64,000 bases of DNA from an uncultured Oscillospiraceae bacterium (GCA_944385095.1 CALWVS010000004.1:62001-126000); one strand, 5' to 3'; counted from the stretch's first letter, positions 53,661-63,040 are shown. Translations and numbers: made by a program. Notes: generated by a model not told the origin, from the letters alone.

Positions 53661-53928
53661 TGGTTAAGATTTCCCCCTCTGGCTCATACACCACTTTGAT
53701 GTAGGCAGAAACCTTTGGTGCTCCTGCCTGAATGGCAATATGTTGGCATTGCTTGACAATATCCATCAACTCATCGTAGCTGTTTCCCTCAATGGTTGTC
53801 TCAAAAGGTCCTACATAATAGTGAAGCCCCGTACTTTTGATGTAGTCAATCACCTCATCTACAATTCGCACCAGTTCTGCATCATTCTCTGCCTTTGGCA
53901 GGACCTGAATTGCCACACTTGCTACCAT
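53626..53928 (-). CDS. Thiamine-binding-family protein (DUF77/MTH1187/YkoF type)
   Basis: A 100-aa ferredoxin-fold protein: VASVAIQVLPKAE at the N-terminus and STGLHYYVGPFETTIEG, the family signature. Members bind thiamine or HMP and frequently occur with thiXYZ. It is first in the TPP-controlled operon. AAGGATGATGGAAT precedes the ATG. Confidence 0.88.
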   Translation of the reverse strand: MVASVAIQVLPKAENDAELVRIVDEVIDYIKSTGLHYYVGPFETTIEGNSYDELMDIVKQCQHIAIQAGAPKVSAYIKVVYEPEGEILTIDQKVTKHHAV

Positions 53929-53944
53929 ATTCCATCATCCTTTA

Positions 53945-53997
53945 CAAAAAAATTGTGCACCTTAGCCAAATCATACCTTCGCTAAGTGTGCACAATT
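53945..53997 (-). terminator. Terminator hairpin of the TPP riboswitch
   Basis: A 16-17 bp stem with one mismatch (53951-53967 with 53981-53997) followed on the minus strand by seven T, about 10 bp downstream of the aptamer and just before the thiamine-binding-family gene. It is the expression platform. Confidence 0.85.
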
Positions 53998-54002
53998 CCT
54001 CT

Positions 54003-54105
54003 CTGTCAGTGGACGGCTATTTCCCTACGCTGGCATGATCCAGATCAGGTATAAGGGTCACGGAACCACATCCGTTTCTCAGCCTGTCTCTCAGGCTCCC
54101 CATTG
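54003..54105 (-). promoter_or_regulatory. TPP riboswitch (THI element)
   Basis: On the minus strand the aptamer core reads GCCTGAGAGACAGGCTGAG...ACCCTTATACCTGATC, then TGGATCATGCCAGCGTAGGG, a near-consensus TPP-binding RNA. It controls the thiamine-precursor transporter by transcription termination. Confidence 0.96.
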
Positions 54106-54115
54106 TCGGTTCTGT

Positions 54116-54144
54116 ATTCTACACCAAAGTTCGCCATTTGTCAA
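54116..54144 (-). promoter_or_regulatory. Promoter of the TPP-controlled operon
   Basis: On the minus strand, consensus TTGACA (54139-54144), 17 bp, TAGAAT (54116-54121), directly downstream of the lipoprotein gene stop. Confidence 0.7.
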
Positions 54145-54450
54145 TCAGCTTCTTTGTTGCTCCATTGCCCGTTCTGCCTCATCCATCCAATCCTGCCAAC
54201 TCTCCTGCATGGTACGGGTCATCTGTTCCCATTGTGTCAGTTTGGTGTTGGAGTCCATCACCCGTCCATTTCCATCGGCAATATATTTTCCATCCATCTG
54301 AAACCTCTCAGGCATCTTTACCTTCTGAGTCATCTTTTCTTCTGTCACTTTTTCGTCCATTGCTTTTGTATCTGGTTCCCCACTGGTACAGGCTGTCAAA
54401 CTCAATGCCACCACACAAGCTCCCACACCTGCAATCCATCTCTGATTCAC
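54145..54450 (-). CDS. Small lipoprotein of unknown function
   Basis: A 101-aa protein with a lipoprotein signal ending at LTAC (Cys21). The rest is charged and helix-rich, with no family I recognise. The GTG start has GGGAGG 7 bp upstream. It is divergent from the CitA-like kinase gene, 208 bp away, and immediately upstream of the thi promoter. Confidence 0.75.
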   Translation of the reverse strand: MNQRWIAGVGACVVALSLTACTSGEPDTKAMDEKVTEEKMTQKVKMPERFQMDGKYIADGNGRVMDSNTKLTQWEQMTRTMQESWQDWMDEAERAMEQQRS

Positions 54451-54597
54451 ATCAATTCCTCCCTACCTGTTTTTTTGAAAATTCCATCCTCTCCTAGTAT
54501 ATCAACCACAAGAAAAATCATAAATGAGAATGTTTGGATTCCATTTTTGACATATTTTCTCGTTTTTTAATATACTTTCTATCTAACTCCCTTTTTC

Positions 54598-54626
54598 TTG
54601 CCTTTTTGTGGGGCATTGGGTATAAT
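54598..54626 (+). promoter_or_regulatory. Promoter of the CitA/DcuS-like two-component operon
   Basis: TTGCCT (54598-54603), 17 bp, perfect TATAAT (54621-54626), 32 bp before the GTG start. Confidence 0.6.
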
Positions 54627-54658
54627 GCAGAAGAACTTTTCAAAGGGGATGTGATTGT

Positions 54659-56293
54659 GTGTTTCCGTTTTTGCACCGTCTGTCTTTGGAATCCAAATTA
54701 TTTTTTAGTTTTGTGATATTCTCTACCATTCTGTTATTATTGACCACTGGAACGGCTTTATATTTTGATATCTCCCGTCAATTTCGCTCCGTAGATGACC
54801 TCATTAAAAGCAGTGCTGCCTATATCTCCAGACTATCTTCTGTGCAGACGATGTTAAAGGTGGGCTACCCAAATCCAGAAGTCTCTGCACAAATGGATGC
54901 GCTCAGCGAAGAATTTACAGATTTAAACGTCATTCTCATTTGTAATCGGGACAATTTACGATTTTATCATACCAGCCGCCATGCAAGCGGAGATTCTCTG
55001 GTAGATGGAGAGGAAACCGCCATTTTACAGGGCAGTGAACCCTATATCACCACAGGTTATGGAACACAGGGAATGCAACGCCGTGCCTTTCATGCAGTCA
55101 TAGATTCAGATGGGCAAGTGATTGGATATGTGATGACCTCCACTTTTACATCTGGTATTTTTGCTCACATCCGTGGTTTATTGCTCTATTTTTTTCTGCT
55201 TCTGTGTGCCTCCTTTCTAGTCGCACTGATTCTATCCCGTGGCATTGTGGCCTTGCTGCGCCGCTCTTTACAGGGGTATCATCCCTTGGAACTATTGGAT
55301 TTATACCGCAGACAGGGAACTGTACTCAATGCAATGGAAGATGGTATTGTTGCCACCAATTCGCAGGGAGAGATTCTCTTTGCCAACTCTGCCGCCTGCC
55401 AGTTGTTGGGACAGCAAACCCAACAGCTTCAGGAATCTTTTCTACAAGCTGCCTTTCCTGACAGCACCTGTATACAGGTGGCAGCCAGTGGCAAAGCCAC
55501 CCACAACCACTCCTGTGTCATCCATGACCACTCTGTTCTTACCACAGAAATTCCCATTTATACCCACCCCTCTGGAACTTGCAGTGGTGTTTTGACTATT
55601 TTTCACGACAAAACAGAGATGCGTAAGCTCTCAGACGAACTTTCAGGCACCAAAAACATGTTGGACACTCTGCGTTTTTTCAATCATGAGTTTATGAATA
55701 AACTCCACATTATTTTGGGCTATCTACAAACGGGAGAAACACAAAAAGCAATTACTTTTATTATGAACACCAGTCTGATTTCCAGTCAGTCCATCCGGGA
55801 AACTGCCAACTGTATTCGTGTGTCTGCGCTCTGTGCCCTTGTCATTGGCAAAATGATGCACGCCGCTGAGCTTGGCATTCGTTTGACTGTTACACCAGAT
55901 AGCTGTTGTATGGATGAGGATTTGTTGTTGAACGAATTAGACTTTGTCACCATTGTTGGGAATCTTTTGGAAAATGCCATTGAAGAATTGGACTTGCACC
56001 CCACTGAAGTGAAAGAAATTCATTTAGGAATCTATTGTCGTTCTGACTGTAATGTCATTGTATGCGAGGACACAGGCAGTGGAATTTCTGAATCTTTACA
56101 GCCCCATATCTTCCAACAGGGCATTTCTTCTAAAGGAGAAAACCGTGGTCTGGGGCTGTGCCTTGTGGAACAGATTGTTACCAAATACAATGGCACAATC
56201 GACCTGCTGACAGAAGCAAAAGCAGGGACCTGTTTCACCATTACCTTTACAAAGGAGGCTCCATGTTATGACATATCAGGTCATGATTATTGA
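54659..56293 (+). CDS. CitA/DcuS-family sensor histidine kinase
   Basis: A 544-aa protein: TM1 (~15-37), an extracytoplasmic PAS-like sensor (~38-170), TM2 (~172-195), a cytoplasmic PAS (MEDGIVATNSQGEILFANSA), the family phosphoacceptor box FFNHEFMNKLH, and HATPase motifs GNLLENAIEEL, CEDTGSGIS and NRGLGLCLV. This family senses C4-dicarboxylates, citrate or similar acids outside the cell. The GTG start has AAGGGG about 10 bp upstream. It overlaps its response regulator by 26 bp and precedes gltS. Confidence 0.9.
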   Translation: MFPFLHRLSLESKLFFSFVIFSTILLLLTTGTALYFDISRQFRSVDDLIKSSAAYISRLSSVQTMLKVGYPNPEVSAQMDALSEEFTDLNVILICNRDNLRFYHTSRHASGDSLVDGEETAILQGSEPYITTGYGTQGMQRRAFHAVIDSDGQVIGYVMTSTFTSGIFAHIRGLLLYFFLLLCASFLVALILSRGIVALLRRSLQGYHPLELLDLYRRQGTVLNAMEDGIVATNSQGEILFANSAACQLLGQQTQQLQESFLQAAFPDSTCIQVAASGKATHNHSCVIHDHSVLTTEIPIYTHPSGTCSGVLTIFHDKTEMRKLSDELSGTKNMLDTLRFFNHEFMNKLHIILGYLQTGETQKAITFIMNTSLISSQSIRETANCIRVSALCALVIGKMMHAAELGIRLTVTPDSCCMDEDLLLNELDFVTIVGNLLENAIEELDLHPTEVKEIHLGIYCRSDCNVIVCEDTGSGISESLQPHIFQQGISSKGENRGLGLCLVEQIVTKYNGTIDLLTEAKAGTCFTITFTKEAPCYDISGHDY

Positions 56294-56963
56294 AGATGAC
56301 CCTATGGTTGCCGCCATTGATCGGCAGTATGTTGAGCGCAATACCCATTTTCGGGTGTCTCATATGTTTAAAAGTGGTGCACAGGCTCTGACTTTCTTAG
56401 AGCATCACTCAGCCGACTTAATTATTTTGGACTACTACACCCCCACCATGGATGGTCTGGAATTTGTAGACAAACTTCATCAGATGGGAAAAAGCATCCC
56501 CATTATTATGGTCACCTCTGCCAATGACAGAATGATTGTACATAATCTATTTTCTCGTGGTGTTCTGGACTATCTGGTCAAACCATTTGAATATCCCCGT
56601 TTTCAACAGGCATTAGAGCGGTTTCTTGCAAAAAAGCAACTAATGAATACCGCTCCAGCCGAACTGGCACAACAGGACATTGATCAGTTGCTCCAACCGC
56701 GCACACCATCTCCCTGTTCTCCTTCCATCCATAAAGGGATGAATGAAGCCACCTTGCAGCTTGTTCGTTCTTTTTTGCAAAGCCATGCACAAACTCATTT
56801 TACCAGCGAACAAATTGCAGAACAGGTGCATCTATCTCGCATCACCATTCGCCGCTATGTGAATTTTATGCTGGAAAATGGAGAGTTAACCAGTTCCATT
56901 GATTACCAAACAGGTGGTCGCCCATCTATTCGCTACTGTTATGCTGCTCCCTTTGCACCATAA
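56268..56963 (+). CDS. CitB/DcuR-family response regulator
   Basis: A 231-aa protein with the receiver residues IIEDDPM and LDYYTPTMDG, and the Lys in LVKPFEYPRF. A C-terminal winged HTH follows (TSEQIAEQVHLSRITIRRYVNF, then GGRPSIRY), typical of CitB/DcuR. It probably activates the gltS and TAXI-receptor genes that follow; the 130-bp A/T-rich gap before gltS is the obvious place for its site. Confidence 0.9.
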   Translation: MTYQVMIIEDDPMVAAIDRQYVERNTHFRVSHMFKSGAQALTFLEHHSADLIILDYYTPTMDGLEFVDKLHQMGKSIPIIMVTSANDRMIVHNLFSRGVLDYLVKPFEYPRFQQALERFLAKKQLMNTAPAELAQQDIDQLLQPRTPSPCSPSIHKGMNEATLQLVRSFLQSHAQTHFTSEQIAEQVHLSRITIRRYVNFMLENGELTSSIDYQTGGRPSIRYCYAAPFAP

Positions 56964-57093
56964 ATTTACTTTACTTACAAAAGATATTTATTTAACTACA
57001 AATAATTGCTTTTCTACCTCCTGTTTTTTATACTTTTCCATAGAATATGTGTGGAAGTTGTGACACACAAAGAGAAAATAAGGAGGTCTTTTT

Positions 57094-58350
57094 ATGCCAT
57101 CTCTACAAGAGATTATTTCCTACTTTGGCACATTTACTCCAGGCACAGATGGAGCTGTGAGTTCCTTCAAATTTGAGTACCTCACCAGTCTCGGCTTTGC
57201 TGCCATTGTGATTTTTCTGGGTCATGCCATTGTGCGCCGCAGTAAAGCACTACAAAAATTTGCCATCCCTGCCCCTGTTGTCTCTGGGCTTTTGCTCTCC
57301 CTGATCATTGCCCTTGTAAAGGGCAGTGGAATTCTGGCTATCAAATTTGATGTATCTACCATTCAGGACTTATGCCAGAATCTGTTCTTTCTGTGTGTGG
57401 GCTTTGGCTTCAGTGCAAAAATGCTTCGTCAGGCTGGTGGTAAGCTGGCAATCAAAGTGGCTTTTGCTGCCTGTCTGCTCATTACCCTGCAAAATCTGAT
57501 GGGTGTTGCCATTGGTCAGTTGGTGGGTCTGCATCCACTTCTCGCCCTCCAGTGTTCCTCCTCTGCCATGTCTGGCGGTGTTGGCACTGCCTCTGCCTTT
57601 GGTGCCATCTTTGAGGAGTGGGGTGTTGCCAATGCCACAACAGTGGGTGTCACTGCTGGTACCCTTGGTAACATTATGGGTTCTCTCATTGGTGGTCCAG
57701 TGGCTGCCTACCTCATTACCCGCCACAACCTGAAATCCGACCCCAATGACAAGCCAGAATCTGAGCGTGTGGGTACTGCTCCTACACTGAGCAACAGCCG
57801 CATGGTATCCACCTTTGCTACCCTGCTTCTGCTGGCTGCTTTTGGTATGCCTATCTATTGTATTTTGGACAACATTCCCCAGATTGAAATGCCTAAATTC
57901 ATTGGCTGCCTCTTTGCTGGTGCCATTGGTCGCAACATTATGGAAGCATTCCATATTGAATTCCACACCCCTGAAGTGGATGCCATTGAGCATATGTTCC
58001 TAGAACTGTACTTGGCTCTTGTTCTGATGACCATTGATATTACCGCTCTCATGTCTGTGGCTGGGCAGATGGGCATTATTCTGGTGGCTCAGGCAATTTT
58101 GATGGCTCTCTTTGCCATTTTCGTTTCCTATAATCTGTTTGGTCGTGACTATGGTGCTGCTGTCATGGCTGCTGGTAACTGTGGTTGGGGTTGTGGCTCT
58201 GGTCCAAACTCTGTGGCAAACGAAAAGGCAGTGATGGACCAGTACGGTTATCACCATGTAGCATGGGTATTTTATCCCGCTTTTGCGGTCATTATTGATG
58301 ATATTTATAACCCCGTTTTCCTCTCTGCGTTTGGTAGCCTCTTTAAATAA
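57094..58350 (+). CDS. gltS: GltS-type sodium:glutamate symporter
   Basis: A 418-aa protein with ~10 helices and the two GltS pore loops: MSGGVGTASAFGAIFEE (usual GGHGTA) and GNCGWGCGSGPNSVANE (usual GHCGFGLGATP). The His-to-Val change in the first loop and the GCGSGPN in the second deviate from E. coli GltS. It imports glutamate with sodium. AAGGAGG lies upstream. The downstream gene is a TAXI receptor. Confidence 0.9.
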   Translation: MPSLQEIISYFGTFTPGTDGAVSSFKFEYLTSLGFAAIVIFLGHAIVRRSKALQKFAIPAPVVSGLLLSLIIALVKGSGILAIKFDVSTIQDLCQNLFFLCVGFGFSAKMLRQAGGKLAIKVAFAACLLITLQNLMGVAIGQLVGLHPLLALQCSSSAMSGGVGTASAFGAIFEEWGVANATTVGVTAGTLGNIMGSLIGGPVAAYLITRHNLKSDPNDKPESERVGTAPTLSNSRMVSTFATLLLLAAFGMPIYCILDNIPQIEMPKFIGCLFAGAIGRNIMEAFHIEFHTPEVDAIEHMFLELYLALVLMTIDITALMSVAGQMGIILVAQAILMALFAIFVSYNLFGRDYGAAVMAAGNCGWGCGSGPNSVANEKAVMDQYGYHHVAWVFYPAFAVIIDDIYNPVFLSAFGSLFK

Positions 58351-58360
58351 TCTCCTCTTT

Positions 58361-58405
58361 GAAAATGACCCTCTGTACCTTTTGTGCAGAGGGTCGTTTT
58401 CTCTT
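58361..58405 (+). terminator. Terminator after gltS
   Basis: A stem with one mismatch (58361-58375 with 58387-58401) and an inner loop, followed by TCTTG. It may be partial, allowing some read-through to the TAXI gene. Confidence 0.7.
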
Positions 58406-58480
58406 GTAAAGCGATGGCATTTTGTGATATAGTATGGATATTGATTGAGAAACCCTTCCAAAGGAAAGGCGGAGCCTGTT

Positions 58481-59455
58481 TTGCAGAATTGGAAATTCTT
58501 TTTTTTCGCTCTTGTTGTTTTTCTACTGTCTGCTTGTACCAATCTTCATCAAGATCGTTCTGCTGAACCTCTCACCATATTAACCATTGGCACGGCAGAC
58601 AGCGGTGGCACCATGTACCCTGTGGGAAGTGCCATTGCTGACACCATTACAGAACAACATGGCAGTATTAAAGTGAATATCAGTGCCTCCACCGGCTCAA
58701 CCATGAATGTGGAAGCCCTTTCCTCTGGCGAAATTGATTTGGGTCTGGTTTCTGGTGACGTCGCCTATGCTGCACTTCACGGCACGGATGAATTTACAAA
58801 GCCTGTGGAAACACTGAGAGCCATTGCAGCGGTGTACCCCAGTGTTTCTAACTGGATGGCACCCAAGTCATTGAATATTACTTTCGTTCACCAGCTCACT
58901 AATGCAACAGTGGGGGTAGGTCCTCAGGAATCTACCACAGAACTGTCTGCCCGTGTGGCACTGAACACCCTGCATCTTGAACAACAGGGGGTAATTCCTG
59001 TCAATTGCAGTTTGGGGATTGGTGCAGATGAGGTCAAAAATGGCACTCTTTCTGCTGTACATGGTTTTTCTGGTGTGCCAATCCAGAGCCTTGGTTCCCT
59101 ATCTGAACAGCTCCCCTGTGAGCTACTCACCTATACACAGCAGGAACTGGACCAGATTTTGCGTGAAAATCCATTTTACTATGCCACAACCATTCCTTCC
59201 AATACCTATACAGGGCAAACTGCCACTGTGTCAACGTTTGGTGTTAAGTGTCTTTTATGTGCAGATGCCTCTATGCCTGACGAACTAGCTTACCAAATCG
59301 CCAAAACGCTGTGGGAAAGCAGAGAGGAACTTACCACCCTGCATCCTGCCCTAGACAGTATGCAGGGGTTGGATTTCGTATGCAATCAACTGCCCATCCC
59401 TCTGCATCCAGGTGCCAAGGCTTATTTTGAGGAAACAACTGACCAGTTGGACTAA
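58481..59455 (+). CDS. Orphan TAXI-family solute-binding lipoprotein
   Basis: A 324-aa protein. The TTG at 58481, with GGCGGAG 6 bp upstream, gives MQNWKFFFFALVVFLL with the lipobox LSAC (Cys19). The TAXI domain starts IGTADSGGTMYPVGSAIA; SASTGSTMNVEAL and GVGPQESTTEL are typical. These are normally receptors of TRAP transporters, yet no TRAP membrane genes are present. Located between gltS and an iron ADH, next to a CitA-like sensor, it may serve as a receptor for uptake or sensing, possibly of glutamate. Confidence 0.88.
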   Translation: MQNWKFFFFALVVFLLSACTNLHQDRSAEPLTILTIGTADSGGTMYPVGSAIADTITEQHGSIKVNISASTGSTMNVEALSSGEIDLGLVSGDVAYAALHGTDEFTKPVETLRAIAAVYPSVSNWMAPKSLNITFVHQLTNATVGVGPQESTTELSARVALNTLHLEQQGVIPVNCSLGIGADEVKNGTLSAVHGFSGVPIQSLGSLSEQLPCELLTYTQQELDQILRENPFYYATTIPSNTYTGQTATVSTFGVKCLLCADASMPDELAYQIAKTLWESREELTTLHPALDSMQGLDFVCNQLPIPLHPGAKAYFEETTDQLD

Positions 59456-59473
59456 TTTTAAGGAGGTTTTTTC

Positions 59474-60664
59474 ATGCAATCCTTTGAATTTCATATGCCA
59501 ACCCATATCATTTTTGGGGAACAAACAGAACAGCATTGTGGCGAACTGGTGAAAGCCTATGGCGGCTCCCGTGTCCTTGTAGTATATGGGGGTGAGAGTG
59601 CCAAAAAAAGCGGTTTAATTGACCGTATCACCCAGTCATTACAGGATGCTGGGCTTGCCTATGAACTATTGGGTGGTGTCCATCCCAATCCCACCCTGTC
59701 CTTTGCCCAAAAGGGAGTGGAGCAATCCGTCCATTTTGGAGCAGACTTCCTGTTAGCAGTGGGTGGGGGCAGCGTGATTGACTGCGCAAAAGCCATTGCA
59801 GATGGTTCCCCCACTCCAGAATATCCTCTGTGGGATTACTGGAGCAGACAACGCCCTCTCACGCAGGCTTTGCCAGTCGGTGTTATTCTTACCATTCCAG
59901 CTGCTGGCAGTGAAAGCAGTGATTCCGCTGTTCTAACCAACGATACTACAATGGTCAAGCGTGGTTTAAATTCTCCCCTCCATCGTCCCCGCTTTGCCAT
60001 TTTAAATCCCACTCTCACCTATACCCTCCCTCCCTTCCAGATTGCCTGTGGTATTGTAGATATGATGATGCACACCATGGACCGATATTTTAACCCCATC
60101 TGCACCAATCAACTCACAGATGAAATTGCGGAAGGATTACTACGTACAGTAATTACAAATGGTAAAATTGCGATAGAGCATCAAGCAGAACCCCATGCCA
60201 TGAGTGAATTGATGTGGGCAGGCAGTGTATCCCACAATGGTCTCACTGGGTTAGGAAATCAGACTGATTTTGCCCCCCACCAGTTGAGCCATGAACTGAG
60301 TGCAAAATATGATGTGGCGCATGGTGCAGCCCTTTCCTCCATCTGGAGCAGTTGGGCACGGTTCACTATGGACACCAACCCGGAGCGATTCGCCCAATTT
60401 GGTACTAAGGTCTGGGGCATTGATGGCACTGGAAAAACTGCTGTACAAATTGCCACAGAAGCCATTGACACCACAGAGGCATTTTTCTCCTCTCTCCATA
60501 TGCCTGTTTCCATTCCTCATCTGCCCTGTGGGAAATTACCAGATGACATATTAGAAGAACTTGCTACTCGTTGTACTTATTATGGTACTCGTACCATTGG
60601 TTCCTTCCGTGTGTTAGGGCATGACGAAATCCTTGCAATCTACACCATGGCAAACAAAATGTAA
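59474..60664 (+). CDS. Iron-containing alcohol dehydrogenase (BdhA-like)
   Basis: A 396-aa group III ADH. The NAD(P) loop is VGGGSVIDCAKAIAD, and the metal-binding region is DMMMHTMDRYF plus HQLSHELSAKYDVAHGAAL. It resembles butanol dehydrogenases that reduce aldehydes with NADPH. It has AAGGAGG upstream and is 18 bp after the TAXI gene, so they may be cotranscribed. Confidence 0.9.
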   Translation: MQSFEFHMPTHIIFGEQTEQHCGELVKAYGGSRVLVVYGGESAKKSGLIDRITQSLQDAGLAYELLGGVHPNPTLSFAQKGVEQSVHFGADFLLAVGGGSVIDCAKAIADGSPTPEYPLWDYWSRQRPLTQALPVGVILTIPAAGSESSDSAVLTNDTTMVKRGLNSPLHRPRFAILNPTLTYTLPPFQIACGIVDMMMHTMDRYFNPICTNQLTDEIAEGLLRTVITNGKIAIEHQAEPHAMSELMWAGSVSHNGLTGLGNQTDFAPHQLSHELSAKYDVAHGAALSSIWSSWARFTMDTNPERFAQFGTKVWGIDGTGKTAVQIATEAIDTTEAFFSSLHMPVSIPHLPCGKLPDDILEELATRCTYYGTRTIGSFRVLGHDEILAIYTMANKM

Positions 60665-60684
60665 AGTAAGAACTATGATAAGAT

Positions 60685-60723
60685 GAACTCCAGCAAGAGG
60701 GGGCTCCCTTCCTGCTGGAGTTC
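60685..60723. terminator. Hairpin between the ADH and Zn-ribbon genes
   Basis: An 11-bp perfect stem (60685-60695 with 60713-60723) with a second inner GAGGG/CCCTTC pairing. The flanks are not strongly T-rich, so termination efficiency is uncertain. Confidence 0.5.
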
Positions 60724-60732
60724 TCTGTTCCA

Positions 60733-61845
60733 CTATGTCTGTTGATGGAGCATTGTGACAATCTGGCAGTCTTTACAAATTTGAAGATAGGCATTTCCTT
60801 CCATGCCATCCAGAACAGTATCCCATTGGATTTGTGCCAAATACTGCATAGGTCTCCCACAGTCTGGGCAGTAGGTTGCTGCATAGTCTTGAATCCAGAA
60901 GGCAAACCCACCAACGGAGGAACCGCCTTCCCAGTCGGTTGCATACCTCAAAGGAACCGGCGTCTCTCCCAAACAATAGGGATTCGATGCCAGCTCCTCA
61001 GTTCCTTCCTCGCCTAGGTAATCTTCTGTGGTGAAGCCATCGCCCTCTGCCACCAGTTCACTGCTGCCATCCAACTGATACCTGCAAAAATCTCCCCCAT
61101 CCCAAGCAATACAATTTGGGCAACCTTTCACTTTGACCACACCATCCAATCCCAGAAAGGACAGCCGCTGGTCCCTGCCGTCGATTTCCATAAGGTACGC
61201 CAGTTCACAGCCACATCTTTTGCATGTTTCCCCCGTTCTACTTCCAATTTTCACAGGGCTTTTCTTTTTTTGTTCCAAAGTCCCCTTTACCATAGGATAA
61301 CATGTATCAAACATGGTTTTCATCCAATTCCCTTGTTTGTCATAGCTCCACCCACCATAAAAAGCATATTCAGACGGAGCTGCATATATTTTTTCACTCC
61401 ATTTTCTAGGATTTCTTTCCCACTCCAAAAAGGTCTGGAATACCTTTTGCCCACCATGAATGGAGAGACACAGCAATAGATTGTTTACCAGACGAACTTC
61501 CACATCATCCTGCATCAACAGAGCAATCATCTGGTCAATCACATCGTCAGGCGCATCCTTATAGAGTTCCCATGGATGATACACGCCTTTTGAAAATGCC
61601 TGTTTTGCAATTTCTGCGGTATTGATATCCCGATATTGAATCAATTTAGAGCAGAGTTCCCGCTCATGGTCTAACTTTCCTGTCTCTGCAATTTCTCTGC
61701 AAATCCGTTGGACTGCCTGATTGATTTCTTCTTCTGGCATAGATAAAAACTGATTCCGTTCATTTTCTGCCCGGCAGGAAACACAAATTCCATCAAAATA
61801 GATTTCCCGACCACATTGTTGGCAGTGTTTCTTCTCCTGTCCCAT
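60733..61845 (-). CDS. Uncharacterised Zn-ribbon protein, weakly DUF1963/YwqG-like
   Basis: A 370-aa protein with an N-terminal ribbon (CQQCG..CVSC, residues 8-25), a middle pair (CKRCG..GCPNC) and a C-terminal pair (CPDCGRPMQYLAQIQWD..CKDC). The segment from GFAFWIQDYAATYCPDCG resembles DUF1963/YwqG proteins. It is cytoplasmic, with no membrane segment. Function unknown. Confidence 0.7.
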   Translation of the reverse strand: MGQEKKHCQQCGREIYFDGICVSCRAENERNQFLSMPEEEINQAVQRICREIAETGKLDHERELCSKLIQYRDINTAEIAKQAFSKGVYHPWELYKDAPDDVIDQMIALLMQDDVEVRLVNNLLLCLSIHGGQKVFQTFLEWERNPRKWSEKIYAAPSEYAFYGGWSYDKQGNWMKTMFDTCYPMVKGTLEQKKKSPVKIGSRTGETCKRCGCELAYLMEIDGRDQRLSFLGLDGVVKVKGCPNCIAWDGGDFCRYQLDGSSELVAEGDGFTTEDYLGEEGTEELASNPYCLGETPVPLRYATDWEGGSSVGGFAFWIQDYAATYCPDCGRPMQYLAQIQWDTVLDGMEGNAYLQICKDCQIVTMLHQQT

Positions 61846-61897
61846 GTAAATTCCTCCCTGTCTGTCAAGTCATCATTTGGTACTAATCCCAGCATAC

Positions 61898-61940
61898 AGC
61901 AAAACAGATGCAACCACAAGCGGTTACATCTGTTTTTGCT
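61898..61940 (-). terminator. Terminator of the radical SAM/DUF951/rarA unit
   Basis: A long stem (AACAGATG with CATCTGTT, and AACC/GGTT) with A/T flanks on the minus strand, overlapping the stop codon of the radical SAM gene. Confidence 0.7.
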
Positions 61941-62818
61941 TAAATTCCACGGTTCAATGTTTTTCTCAGGCGGATTTTCCCTGCCAATGCCTCATCCAGC
62001 ATATGCAGGAATTTTTCTTTGTCCTCTGGCAAGCCACCTTTCAAAGGCAAATAGTTGGAAGCGTGATTGCTGGTAAAATGGAGTGGGTCTACATCCAACT
62101 CCTCCAGCAGCAGGCGGCACTCCTCCAAAATCTGATCTGGCGTACACACCCGGAACCGCCCTGCCAGTACATCATCCCCCATCGGTGTCCCCTTTGCAGG
62201 GGCAAAGGTCATAGCGGACAGGTGTCGGGGTTTCATCTGGTTGATGATGTTAGCAGTGGAGTGGATGTGTTCCTCCCAGTCTCCATCCTGCCCTGTCAGT
62301 CCCATAATGATAATTGCCCACAGGTCAAAACCGGCTGCCACCAGTTTTTGCCCTGCCTCCAACATCTGGGCTGCTGTCACCCCTTTGCAGATGGCTTTCA
62401 ATACTGCATTGCTTCCGCTCTCCACACCCAAATAGGTGCGGTTCAGCCCTGCTGCACGAATTTCTTTCAATTCCTCTGGGGTTTTTGCCAGCACATTTTT
62501 AGGTCCGGCATAGGTGGTCACTTTTTCCAATGCTGGAAATGTCTCATACAGTTTATTCAAAATGGCAATCAAATCCTGAGTTTTCATAATTAGGGCATCT
62601 CCATCCATCAGAAATACCCTCTGGAGCCCTGGTCCATAGTAATCTCGTGCCATGTCAATGTCTTCTAAAATTTCCTTCACTGGACGGATTCTGAAGTTTT
62701 TTGTCTTGTACATGGTACAGAATGTACACTTGTTGTGGGAACAACCAATCGTACACTGTAAGAGGTAGCTTTTCCACTCCCCTGGTGGACGGTATAATAA
62801 ATCACTGTCGTATCGCAT
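61940..62818 (-). CDS. Radical SAM protein of unknown function
   Basis: A 292-aa radical SAM/Elp3-type fold. The cluster cysteines are in QCTIGCSHNKCTFCTMYK (C-x4-C-x2-C from the second Cys), not the canonical C-x3-C-x2-C. FLMDGDALIM and YLGVESGSNAVLK (Elp3/MiaB-like SAM pocket) follow. Proteins of this type are widespread in anaerobes, with unknown substrates. Confidence 0.82.
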   Translation of the reverse strand: MRYDSDLLYRPPGEWKSYLLQCTIGCSHNKCTFCTMYKTKNFRIRPVKEILEDIDMARDYYGPGLQRVFLMDGDALIMKTQDLIAILNKLYETFPALEKVTTYAGPKNVLAKTPEELKEIRAAGLNRTYLGVESGSNAVLKAICKGVTAAQMLEAGQKLVAAGFDLWAIIIMGLTGQDGDWEEHIHSTANIINQMKPRHLSAMTFAPAKGTPMGDDVLAGRFRVCTPDQILEECRLLLEELDVDPLHFTSNHASNYLPLKGGLPEDKEKFLHMLDEALAGKIRLRKTLNRGI

Positions 62819-62841
62819 TCGATTCCTTCCTTTCTGGTATG

Positions 62842-63039
62842 CTAAACTTCCACAGGCTGCCCATCTCGCAGTACTTTTCGGATATTTTTCTCCACTTTGC
62901 TTCTGGGCAGCATCACCTCATGACCGCAGCCCTGACAACGTATTTTGAAATCCATCCCAATCCGCAGCACCAGCCACTCCTGACTGCCACAGGGATGATT
63001 TTTTTTCAGTTTCAACACATCATTGACCTGTATTTTCAT
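62842..63039 (-). CDS. DUF951 small Zn-binding-like protein
   Basis: A 65-aa protein with KKNHPCGSQEWLVLRIGMD and KIRCQGCGHEVMLPRSK, the conserved Cys pattern of DUF951. It starts 1 bp after rarA ends, as in many Firmicutes, and is probably cotranscribed. Function unknown. Confidence 0.88.
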   Translation of the reverse strand: MKIQVNDVLKLKKNHPCGSQEWLVLRIGMDFKIRCQGCGHEVMLPRSKVEKNIRKVLRDGQPVEV

Positions 63040-63040
63040 G

